Of a DNA stretch of 24,317 nucleotides, positions 7,586 to 14,732 are shown one piece after another. The stretch is taken from NCBI GenBank assembly GCA_030596915.1, contig JAUVSX010000001.1, positions 1 through 24,317 of the forward strand, read 5' to 3'. A program made the translations under genes and the position numbers. This DNA comes from Chloroflexota bacterium (GTDB lineage Bacteria > Chloroflexota > Anaerolineae > B4-G1). The notes beneath the pieces are model-generated. The model worked only from the letters and a program-made list of their open reading frames with translations, was not told the origin of the DNA and did not search any database. Positions within the stretch are counted from its first letter, which is position 1; each line of letters starts with the position of its first letter.

Positions 7586-8109
7586 GTAACCGCTTATGAG
7601 TTCTGATTTCTTAACAGGGCAACAGGCCAGTGTATCGGAGCAGGTCGGGGGAGTCGTCAGTGGTTTGGTCTAGGAACATCGCCATCCGCTGTTTCAGTTC
7701 AGGCCAGCGATCGCTGTACCGATTCAGGTGAAGCACTTCTTGGCCAGCCTTGCGCCACATCTCCTCGATGGGGGAAACTCTCGGCCGCGCCGGGGCTTCT
7801 GTACCAAGGCTTCTACTCCCCCCTTCTGGTAGGCATTCAGCCAGGCCATCACCGTGTCGGGTTTCCGGCGCCGGTACAAACCACGCTGCAACACCCAATG
7901 GGCGGATCGGCCACTCGCTATCTTCAGCAGTGCCGCAGCGCGCTCCCGCCTATAGCTGCGCAATTCACGGTCACGCAGACGCCGCAACTCCACCTCTTGC
8001 TCGAAACCAAGTACCAGGTGACGTCGCTTGGGCATCTCCCACCTCCGCCAACGGGGATACCCGAGTGTCCCATTGCCCGATTATGTTGTCCAAGTTCATA
8101 AGCCGTTAC
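7586..8109 (-). mobile_element. Internally deleted IS630-family element (524 bp)
   Basis: Terminal inverted repeats GTAACCGCTTATGA (left, from 7586) and GTAACGGCTTATGA (right, reading inward from 8109) agree at 13 of 14 outer positions, and at 26 of 37 when extended to a shared GGGCAA. Each end abuts TA (7584-7585 and 8110-8111), the duplicated target expected of IS630/Tc1-type elements. Inside, on the minus strand, is a transposase N-terminus joined to a transposase C-terminus in another frame. Intact members are about 1.1-1.2 kb, so roughly half the element is gone. It cannot move on its own but could be mobilised in trans, like a MITE. Confidence 0.82.
7611..8035 (-). pseudogene. IS630-family transposase remnant, DDE core deleted and frameshifted
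   Basis: The 5' part starts MPKRRHLVLGFEQEVELRRL at 8035, with GGAGGTGGGAG directly before the ATG. It encodes a winged-helix/homeodomain-like DNA-binding domain of IS630 type, ending near VEALVQKPRRGRE. The 3' part, in a different frame, encodes PIEEMWRKAGQEVLHLNRYS and the family's C-terminal helices, stopping at 7611. In intact relatives these two pieces are separated by the catalytic DDE domain; only the last motif (the P-I-E-x-x-W region, which normally carries the third acidic residue) survives. The junction is near 7770. The product cannot be an active transposase; a short DNA-binding protein of 103 residues could still be made from the 5' frame. Confidence 0.8.
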
Positions 8110-8381
8110 TACGAACTTGCGTCGGGTGGACCTACAGCCGTACCATCAGTGGCGGGTCGTGGACACGGAGACGGGCGCGTAGCCGTTCGAGCGCAGCAGT
8201 TTCGGCACCCCGCGCGCAACCCGTGGAGCACCCGCGGCGCAGGGCTGACTGAACCCCGACACCCATCCTCGCCCGGCCGAAACTGCCAACGCGAGTTTCC
8301 TGCTCGGATAGTCAGGTGGTCTGCCCGAGCGGACTCCCTCGGACCGCCTGGACGCTCAACTGAGAGCAGGGAAACTCGCGC
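8110..8381. other. Gene-free spacer right of the element, ending in a three-tiered hairpin
   Basis: No supported gene. A short frame just right of the element (about 8118-8180) reads LRRVDLQPYHQWRVVDTETG before a stop and looks protein-like, so it could be the tail of a gene broken long ago, but it is too short to identify. The rest up to the hairpin at 8290 shows nothing recognisable. Confidence 0.4.
8290..8380 (-). terminator. Long three-tiered hairpin after the holin-like gene
   Basis: Three nested stems line up: CGCGAGTTTCCTGCTC (8290-8305) with 8364-8380 (one bulge), GTCAGGTGGTC (8311-8321) with GACCGCCTGGAC (8342-8353), and CCGAG (8325-8329) with CTCGG (about 8338-8342). The structure begins 1 base after the stop codon of the minus-strand gene at 8382. 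No T-tract follows, so it may be a factor-independent terminator of poor quality, an mRNA 3' stabiliser, or a small structured RNA. Confidence 0.5.
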
Positions 8382-8747
8382 CTAGTCCTTATCGTTCTTG
8401 ATGAAGACCGACAGGACGACGGTGACGGCGCTCACGATCAGCGCACCCAGGAAAGCGGGGATGAGGCCATCCACGTGGAAGCCGACGCCGATCTGTTGAG
8501 CGATCCACGACGCCAGCCACAAAGTGAACGCGTTGATGACCAGGGTGAACAGGCCAAGGGTGAGGATCCTGAGCGGGCACGTGAGGATCTTCAGGATCGG
8601 ACGCACAATAGCGTTGACCAACCCCAGGACCACCGCCATCACCGCATACGCGATCCAGGCAGTGCCCTCGACTCTGATCCCCGGCACGACGAACGCTGCC
8701 AGGATGAGTGCCAGAATGGTGATAATCCAGCGTATCAGAAGTTTCAT
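8382..8747 (-). CDS. Small membrane protein, phage-holin-family 4 type (YvlD-like)
   Basis: A 121-residue protein with four hydrophobic helices: about 3-25, 30-50, 57-82 and 95-116. The sequence GLVNAIVRPILKILTCPL followed by LTLGLFTLVINAFTLWL is characteristic of the family annotated as phage holin 4, which in most bacteria is a chromosomal envelope protein of unknown function, not a lysis gene. GGAGGT lies 8 bases before the ATG. It is the last gene of the minus-strand series, 74 bases after the preceding gene, with a large hairpin after its stop. A possible minus-strand -10 element TACAAT (8774-8779) upstream suggests it could also have its own promoter. In other bacteria homologs sit near envelope-stress genes, consistent with the context. 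Confidence 0.85.
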   Translation of the reverse strand: MKLLIRWIITILALILAAFVVPGIRVEGTAWIAYAVMAVVLGLVNAIVRPILKILTCPLRILTLGLFTLVINAFTLWLASWIAQQIGVGFHVDGLIPAFLGALIVSAVTVVLSVFIKNDKD

Positions 8748-8821
8748 GTCAATCCACCTCCGTTTGTCGTTCGATTGTACTAACTACCCGAGATCGGTCG
8801 CCGTGTTGCGCTCGGGAGACG

Positions 8822-9382
8822 CTACAGGTCCGCGGCAAGGTAGAACCGGAGCGTGGTTTCATCGCCACCCACGCCAACCACCCGCGCCTGCATGCCGCCC
8901 GCACGCTCAAGCATCATCTTGTTGATGTCCGCATTCATCTGGTCGATTGGTCCCGACGGGATGAACATCGTGACCGGCAGGTAGCCGAGCCGCACGTCAA
9001 CGATTTCCACCTCCAGTTGGCCATTGGGGGTGGCTCGCAGCGCGACCGTGCCGTGGATCACCGGCTGAAATGGGCCCAGCTCCACCTGAGCGATGAAATC
9101 AGCCTGCCCCCCGGGCCGGACGTCGAGGTGGGCGCCAAGCACGGGCACAGGCGAGGGGGATCCGCTGAGGTTGTCGCTCATACTGCGGTTGATGTAGTCC
9201 TCCTCGATGATCACCTCGATATCGTAGTCCGGGGGCGGCGCAGGCGCCTCCACAGACCCGGATCCCGGCATCAACATCAGCAGTGCAATCGCCAGACAGC
9301 AGACCAAGAGAATGCCAACGCCGCCACCGACGAGACACCCGAGCCACTGATCCAGACCCTTAGTTCCTCTGTTCTTGTCCAT
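8822..9382 (-). CDS. Membrane-anchored protein of unknown function, paralog of its upstream neighbour
   Basis: 186 residues with a short basic start (MDKNRGTKG), one N-terminal transmembrane helix (about 14-38), a short proline-rich spacer and a single outside domain of about 130 residues. The domain begins IEVIIEEDYINRSMSD and continues with LDVRPGGQADFIAQVEL and LEVEIVDVRLGYLPV. The same order of elements (a helix with a YINR/FINR motif, then long amphipathic strands) is found in the gene just upstream, so the two are tandem duplicates. The layout is loosely like the DUF2993/LmeA and YpmS/DUF2140 lipid-binding-like folds, but I cannot confirm a family. Its first 106 bases overlap the 3' end of the upstream gene in another frame. 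Function unknown; position implies an envelope role tied to the phospho-signalling genes. Confidence 0.8.
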   Translation of the reverse strand: MDKNRGTKGLDQWLGCLVGGGVGILLVCCLAIALLMLMPGSGSVEAPAPPPDYDIEVIIEEDYINRSMSDNLSGSPSPVPVLGAHLDVRPGGQADFIAQVELGPFQPVIHGTVALRATPNGQLEVEIVDVRLGYLPVTMFIPSGPIDQMNADINKMMLERAGGMQARVVGVGGDETTLRFYLAADL

Positions 9383-9933
9383 TCAGCCCACCTGACGGAG
9401 ATGATGATGTGTTCATCGTCGGTAGTGATGTCCATGATCTGGGCGCCTGGGCCCAGTCCAGCCTCGATCTGCTCCTGCATCGGCCCGCTCAGGCCATCGG
9501 TCAAGCCGCTGGCGTCCAGCTCGAGCATCTCCCCAAGGTCGTACCCTGCGGCCTCTATGCTCTCGATCGCAATGCGGAGTTGCCCCCCCTCTAACGTTAG
9601 GAGAAGGACGATCTCCACGGGCACCTTCGCCACCAGGATGGTGAACTCGCCGTTGAACACCAGCCGGTTGCCAGGCTGCACATCCAACTCGCCCTTCACC
9701 GGCACGGTGTCCGGCAAAGCTTCGATCAGGGCGCGGTTGATGAACTGCTCTCGCATCTTCATGGTGATGTCGGGCCGTGTCGAGTCGGCGGCTAGCGGCG
9801 AGGGCACCGAGCCGCCGAATGCCGGGCTTACCGCCAGGCCAGACAGGGCACAACATGACAGCATACTTACTATGAGAGCCCCGACGCATCCCAGTAGAAT
9901 CGGCCTACGTTCCGGCGAAGTAATACCGCCCAT
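9277..9933 (-). CDS. Membrane-anchored protein of unknown function with a possibly read-through C-terminus
   Basis: 218 residues from the ATG at 9933, chosen because it lies 1 base after the protease stop (TGATATG) with GGAGG ten bases upstream; the longer open frame runs into the FHA end of that gene. An N-terminal hydrophobic helix (about 11-35) ends in MLSCC, so it could be a signal anchor or a lipoprotein signal. The outside domain starts ITMKMREQFINRALIEALPD and matches the order of motifs in the downstream gene. Homology to that neighbour ends near HIIISVRW. The remaining ~39 residues, to the stop at 9277, are encoded over the neighbour's start region. A -1 shift would instead stop at the TGA that touches the neighbour's start (TGAATG), so a small frameshift or sequencing error is possible. 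Function unknown. Confidence 0.75.
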   Translation of the reverse strand: MGGITSPERRPILLGCVGALIVSMLSCCALSGLAVSPAFGGSVPSPLAADSTRPDITMKMREQFINRALIEALPDTVPVKGELDVQPGNRLVFNGEFTILVAKVPVEIVLLLTLEGGQLRIAIESIEAAGYDLGEMLELDASGLTDGLSGPMQEQIEAGLGPGAQIMDITTDDEHIIISVRWAEWTRTEELRVWISGSGVSSVAALAFSWSAVWRLHC

Positions 9934-9934
9934 A

Positions 9935-12709
9935 TCAGTCTGTCCTCCGAGTGTGGAACTTAAGCCGGCGCTGCCCGATACCGATCTCATCTCCGTCGTG
10001 CAGAGCCTGTCGCCGGGCGTGACGCCCGTTGACCGTGGTGCCATTCGCACTGTCGAGATCTGTGATTTCGAAGGCCCCGGCGCGAACATCAATCCGCGCA
10101 TGCCGCCGGGACACCTGCGCGCCGGCGAGGTGGACGGTGCAGTCGTGCGAACGGCCGATAGTCATCCCCTCGTCCGGCACCGGGTAGCGCACCCCGCTGG
10201 TCTCGATCCAGCCCCTGCTCTCGCCTGCCTGCGCGGCAGGGAGATCGGAAGGCCGGTACGTCAGCTCAACGTCACCCAGCCGCAACCGGTCACCGGCCCC
10301 CAGGGTTGCGCGATCCACTCTCCTGTCGTTGACGAACGTGCCGTTCGAGCTCTGAAGGTCAGCCACGGTGCATACGCCCCCGGCACATTCGATGTGCGCG
10401 TGGCGGCGAGATACCTGCAGGCTGGGAAGCCGAATATCGGCGTCGGCGCCCCGCCCGAGGACCGTCGTGCCCTCGATCAACGGCAGAGGCGCTATGCCCG
10501 GCCCCCTCAACGTGCCGTATTGGCCCGCACCCTCCGGCACCGCATGCGGCCTGGCTGGAGGCGTGACGGGGGCAGCGGGCAGAGGAGCCGGGATGGCCAC
10601 CGCGGGCTCTCGTGAACGCCGCCAGGCAACGAGCAGCAGCGCCACGCCACCCACCGACACGGCTGCGCCGCACAGGCCGGCGAGACCCATTACGCCCAGC
10701 AGGGCCGCTGGAAGCGTCCCGCCCGCGGCGCCCGTAGCTGGCGCCTCGGTCGCGAGTGGCGTCACCGTACTATAGGGGACTGGCGTACGCTCCGGCTCCC
10801 CGGTGGCCGGCGCCGCTGGGAGCAGGGTTTCAATTGCAGGGATCGTGGGCAGTGGGGTAGAATCCGGCGGCTCGGCAGACAGCCCATCGGGAGCCGGCAG
10901 CCTGAGCCTACCGTAGCCGAAGGCGTTGTCGGGGCCCGAAGGTCCCAAGTCGAGCGCGTGAGACTGCAGGTAGGCGATCACCTGCTGCCGGTCGAATTCA
11001 GGAAACGCGCTCCACACGAGGGCCGCTGCGCCGGCCACGTACGGGGTAGATGCTGACGTGCCATCGAACCCACTCGGGCCATACGTTGCTCCAGACACGC
11101 CCGCCGGCGCCGAGATATCAGGCTTGAGGCGTCCGTCGTTGCTCGGCCCGTTCGAGCTGTAGGAAGCCAGGCTGTCGTCGCGGTACTCGGTTGCGCCGAC
11201 GGTCAATGCGCCCCTCGCATCGGCTGGCGTGTAGATACTGTGTACGGCAACCGGGAATTCCACCTCAGTGGGATCAGCGTAGAGGTCGAACACGACCGGG
11301 CGGGTGGCGTCGTAGGCCTTGATGACAGCGTAGTAGACACTGCCGGAGACCTGAGTGATCCGGATTCCCTCAGCCGCCTCCTGGCCCGCCCCGCCATCCT
11401 GGGTATCCCTAGCGCTCGCCACAAACTCCCCCTGGGAATCGTAGAGGTACAGGTCGTAGTCCTGCGTGGTCTCGCCCCAATCATTCCAGTTTAGGACGAC
11501 GGTCAGCTCATCGGAGTGGGGCCAGATTCCAATTCTCTCATCGCCATCGGGGAACTCGTGTATGCCGTCTCCATCCGCGTCGGTAAACAGCCCGCGGTAG
11601 TGGCTCTGCGCCTCGTTGCCCGCGGAGTTGATCCAAAGCACCCCCTTCGCGGCCACGTCGTCGACGAACCGCGCATCCTCGCCGCTGCCATCCATCGGCC
11701 CCCAGATAGCTCCAGCGGAGTGGCTGATGATGTGCACGTTCTGCTGCAGCAGCCATTCCACAGCCTGGCCTTGGGCCACCATCGAGCCATCGTAGTAAGC
11801 GAGGAACAGCTCTGCCTCGGGGGCAGTCTCGTGGACAATCTCTGCGCAGGCCGTACCGTGGACCTCGTTGCTCTCCTCAGGCGCCTTACCGTACACGAAT
11901 GATTTCGCGACTACGCCCTCTGGGAGCTCGGTGCCAAGAAGTTCACGGTAGCCACCAAAGCCCAGGTCGAGCACACCCACCCGGATCGACTGGCCCGCCA
12001 GGCCGGCGGCGTGCCACGCGTCCGCCCCAACGACACCAACACCCTCTCCCTGGACGCGACTGACCCGGTCGACACGCTTGAGAACGGGCAGCTCCAGGCG
12101 GATGATATGCTCCATCTGCGTGAGCTGCTGGAACAGCGCTTGAGACCCCTCCTGCTCCGCTAGTGCTTCAATGAGCGGTAGCGGGACGCCGATGTTGATT
12201 CGTTCCCGGTAGCTGCCCTCGACGGTGATGCCCACACCGTCGAGTTCGGCCGCGACGGCCGGGACGTTCTCGGCGCTATCCAGCACGAGTGTGATGCGTA
12301 CCTCATCGCGGTCGTTGAGCAACCCGCGCGTGCGGGCCAGTTCCTCGGCGGCTTCGATCCCGCCACTCTCGTAGGCGATGACGAAGTCCTTGTAGACCGA
12401 GCTAAGGGAGGGGTCGGTGAGGAGGTCCGCCAGTTGCGGATACCCTTCCGCCAGTTCCCCCAGGGAAGGAGGCAGCTTCAATTCGGGGGCAGGCGGCGTC
12501 GTGGTTGCGGCGGGCGCGAACGCTCCGGAGGCGAACACCCACACCAGGACTGCGCTGGACAGGACGACCACGAGCCCAAGCACGACGAGGACGACGAGCA
12601 GCCCGCGCCGCTCCCCCAGCCGGTCGAGCCACGACGGCTGCCGCACCAATGCCGGGTCAAGCTTCAGCGAAGGCGGCGTTGGGCGATCTTCGAAATTGGG
12701 TTCTTCCAT
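9935..12709 (-). CDS. Two-pass membrane subtilase (S8) with two cytoplasmic FHA domains
   Basis: 924 residues. Order: basic cytoplasmic N-terminus; transmembrane helix about 37-60; a propeptide-like region (about 85-215); a peptidase S8 domain with D248 (VGVLDLG), H284 (EVHGTACAE), oxyanion N365 (NSAGN) and S552 (GTSASTPYVAGAAAL), so the full triad is present; a Pro/Thr linker; a second transmembrane helix about 666-696; and two FHA domains. FHA1 has GRGADAD, SRRHAH and SSNGT (752-791); FHA2 has GRSHDC, SRRHAR and SANGT (852-891). About 110 residues between N365 and S552 form an insert with DADGDG and DYDLYLYDSQGEF, like a pre-peptidase C-terminal/jelly-roll domain. The protease faces outward and the FHA pair inward, where it can bind phospho-threonine made by the neighbouring kinases. 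It starts 142 bases after kinase gene 12852-14600. Confidence 0.92.
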   Translation of the reverse strand: MEEPNFEDRPTPPSLKLDPALVRQPSWLDRLGERRGLLVVLVVLGLVVVLSSAVLVWVFASGAFAPAATTTPPAPELKLPPSLGELAEGYPQLADLLTDPSLSSVYKDFVIAYESGGIEAAEELARTRGLLNDRDEVRITLVLDSAENVPAVAAELDGVGITVEGSYRERINIGVPLPLIEALAEQEGSQALFQQLTQMEHIIRLELPVLKRVDRVSRVQGEGVGVVGADAWHAAGLAGQSIRVGVLDLGFGGYRELLGTELPEGVVAKSFVYGKAPEESNEVHGTACAEIVHETAPEAELFLAYYDGSMVAQGQAVEWLLQQNVHIISHSAGAIWGPMDGSGEDARFVDDVAAKGVLWINSAGNEAQSHYRGLFTDADGDGIHEFPDGDERIGIWPHSDELTVVLNWNDWGETTQDYDLYLYDSQGEFVASARDTQDGGAGQEAAEGIRITQVSGSVYYAVIKAYDATRPVVFDLYADPTEVEFPVAVHSIYTPADARGALTVGATEYRDDSLASYSSNGPSNDGRLKPDISAPAGVSGATYGPSGFDGTSASTPYVAGAAALVWSAFPEFDRQQVIAYLQSHALDLGPSGPDNAFGYGRLRLPAPDGLSAEPPDSTPLPTIPAIETLLPAAPATGEPERTPVPYSTVTPLATEAPATGAAGGTLPAALLGVMGLAGLCGAAVSVGGVALLLVAWRRSREPAVAIPAPLPAAPVTPPARPHAVPEGAGQYGTLRGPGIAPLPLIEGTTVLGRGADADIRLPSLQVSRRHAHIECAGGVCTVADLQSSNGTFVNDRRVDRATLGAGDRLRLGDVELTYRPSDLPAAQAGESRGWIETSGVRYPVPDEGMTIGRSHDCTVHLAGAQVSRRHARIDVRAGAFEITDLDSANGTTVNGRHARRQALHDGDEIGIGQRRLKFHTRRTD

Positions 12710-12851
12710 AGGCTACTTCTTGACAAGACTCCCGCCTCAAGCGGTGCGTCGACACGGCGCCTCGGCAACCTTGACCGGCGCGCCCCAGGCGACGCAAACG
12801 CCATCTTTGATGGCGGCTATCGCAAGCGGCCGCGCGAGGGCCAGGCGCACG

Positions 12852-14600
12852 CTACCGTAGCTGCCACGACCCATCGCCGAAGAGTACGTAAGTGGCGCCG
12901 AGATCGGTGCGCAGGATCGCTCCAGTATCGAAGTCCTGCGCCGTGGCGTCGTAACCGCGCTCACCGTCGATGGCCCAACCCAGGCCATCGCGCACGTCGC
13001 TGAAGCTGCACCAGACCCTGCCGAACCCCCGCAGTGGTGTCGGCGGGCTCTCCTCGGGCGCGGTGGCCGGACAGCTATAGACCGCGTCCCCCTCGTTCCA
13101 GGTATTGGGGAAACCAGCCCATGTCCCGGTCTGATATAGGACGAAGATGCTGTCACGGTCCTTGCGCCAGAACATGCCACCCGTCTCGAAGTTCTGCTCC
13201 GCCAGCCACGTACCGTGCGCCTCGTTGACAGCGCAGCCAAGCTGGTCCTGAAGCTCCTGCCACAGAGTGGCGAATGGACCGGTTACCTCGGGACAGCCAG
13301 GAGTGGGCGTCCGAGTTGGCGCTGGCGATGGCGTGGGCGTGCTTGTGGGCGCCTCGGTCGGGTGAGGTGTCCCCGTCGGTGTTGGTGTCCCCGTGGGTGT
13401 TGGGGTACCCGTTGGCTCGGGCGTAGCCGTCGTGGTATCAGGCGTGCGGGTCGGGGTATCGGATGGGGCGGTGGCGGATGGCGTGGGCGAGGCCGCAGGC
13501 ACCGGACTGCCGGCAGGCTCGGTCGCGAGTGTGGGCATTGGTGACTCGACGGCGCCCTCACCCGACGAAGTACGCTGGTTGAACAGCCATACGGCGCCGA
13601 TCACCAGTCCGCTGACCAGGATCGCGCCAACAATGAGCAGGGCGATCCCCATGCCGCCAAACATCCAGGGCGCCGCTGTGCGCCTGCGACCGGAAGGGGG
13701 GCCTCCTGCCGAGCGCCCGCCTGCAGGTGGCGGAACCGCCGCGGCCGCGGCGAGAGCGGGCGGAACAGTCGGCCGGCTGGCGTGGAGCGCCTTGCGCATA
13801 CTAGCCGCGCTCTGGAAGCGCGCGTCTGGCCGAAGCTCGAGGGCCTTCGTCACGATTGCTTCCACGGGCGGGCTCACTCCGGGATTCATCGACCGCACCG
13901 GCCGCAGCGCGGCCGGATTGACCACCCGCTGCGTTGCGGTCGGCGGCGCATGGCCCACCAGGGCGTGGTACATCGTCGCACCCAGCCCGTAGACGTCGCT
14001 GCGTACATCCGTGTGTGTCGAGTCGGCGTCATACTGCTCTGGCGGGGCGTATTCCGGCGTGCCCATGCCTCGCATCGCCGTACGCGTACGGGGGTCGGCC
14101 GGGTTCCACAGCTTGACCAACCCGAAGTCGACCAGTACTGCCTGCCCCTCGGGGCTGATGATGACGTTCTGCGGCTTCACATCGCGGTGTATCACCCCGC
14201 TGGCGTGGCAGTAGGCCAGCGCGCCCAGCAACTGATCGGCCCAGGCCAGCACCTCCGCCTCGGCTTGCGCCCCTCTCTGGGCGATCCGGCGCGCAAGGCT
14301 GTCGCCCTCGGCGAAGCCCATTACCAGGTAGGCGTTTCCGCCTTCTTCGAAGAAGTCAGTTACGCGGACCAGGTTGGGGTGGTTGAGGCGAGCTAGGACG
14401 TTCGCCTCCTGGTGGAACTGCTGGCGGAGCTGGGCCAGGGCATGAGGGGCGAGCCCGGGTTGCGGGAGCATCTCCTTGAGCGCGATGGACACGTTGAGCC
14501 GCGTATCCCACGCCTGATAGACTGCGCCCATCCCCCCCTGGCCCAGTAGCGATATTACGCGATAGCGTTGTTGGAGAGTCTGTCCCGGCGTAAGCGCCAT
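12852..14600 (-). CDS. PknB-type Ser/Thr kinase, transmembrane, with LGFP-like outside repeats
   Basis: 582 residues. Kinase domain about 13-272: glycine loop GQGGMGAVY (20-28), K42, HRDVKPQN (138-145), DFG (158-160), activation/P+1 segment MRGMGTPEYAPPEQY (176-190). Then a basic/Ala-rich juxtamembrane part, one transmembrane helix about 313-340, a Thr-Pro linker (about 350-434) and an outside domain (437-582). That domain has two similar units, LGCAVNE...FETGGMFWR and LGWAIDG...FDTGAILRT, each ending in a TGTW/GDGSW turn. These look like LGFP-type repeats, which occur in wall-associated proteins, suggesting it senses or sticks to the envelope. GGAG lies 5 bases before the start. The kinase half aligns residue for residue with the neighbour at 14733-16367, but the outside domains are unrelated. 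Confidence 0.93.
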   Translation of the reverse strand: MALTPGQTLQQRYRVISLLGQGGMGAVYQAWDTRLNVSIALKEMLPQPGLAPHALAQLRQQFHQEANVLARLNHPNLVRVTDFFEEGGNAYLVMGFAEGDSLARRIAQRGAQAEAEVLAWADQLLGALAYCHASGVIHRDVKPQNVIISPEGQAVLVDFGLVKLWNPADPRTRTAMRGMGTPEYAPPEQYDADSTHTDVRSDVYGLGATMYHALVGHAPPTATQRVVNPAALRPVRSMNPGVSPPVEAIVTKALELRPDARFQSAASMRKALHASRPTVPPALAAAAAVPPPAGGRSAGGPPSGRRRTAAPWMFGGMGIALLIVGAILVSGLVIGAVWLFNQRTSSGEGAVESPMPTLATEPAGSPVPAASPTPSATAPSDTPTRTPDTTTATPEPTGTPTPTGTPTPTGTPHPTEAPTSTPTPSPAPTRTPTPGCPEVTGPFATLWQELQDQLGCAVNEAHGTWLAEQNFETGGMFWRKDRDSIFVLYQTGTWAGFPNTWNEGDAVYSCPATAPEESPPTPLRGFGRVWCSFSDVRDGLGWAIDGERGYDATAQDFDTGAILRTDLGATYVLFGDGSWQLR

Positions 14601-14641
14601 TCGTTCTCCGATAGCGAATCACCGTCCTGCGAGTTGCTGGG

Positions 14642-14672
14642 GTCTCCCTCTGCAGCGGAGCGTTTGGGAGAC
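14642..14672 (-). promoter_or_regulatory. Hairpin between the two sister kinase genes
   Basis: GTCTCCC (14642-14648) pairs with GGGAGAC (14666-14672), and inside the 17-base loop CTC and GAG can also pair. It lies in the 132-base gap between the two kinase genes, about 40 bases before the downstream start. No T-tract. It could tune expression between the genes by partial termination or mRNA processing. Confidence 0.35.
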
Positions 14673-14732
14673 GACCGGCAGGAGGGTGACCCAGGCAGGC
14701 TTGAGGGCTTTCAGTCTCCGATGTTCCTCAGC

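Noticed and set aside
8382..8747. Prophage remnant because of the holin-like gene
   Set aside because: No other phage gene is nearby, and this holin family is mostly chromosomal and of non-phage function.
9017..10615. 532-codon open frame on the plus strand opposite the protease and paralog genes
   Set aside because: It is antisense to genes with clear domains, has no recognisable motif, and is rich in Arg/Pro/His as expected of a GC-rich shadow frame.
12710..12851. Continuation of a minus-strand frame (ending VAEAPCRRTA) as a small gene
   Set aside because: The frame mostly overlaps the kinase gene in another frame, with no start or ribosome binding site of its own in the gap.
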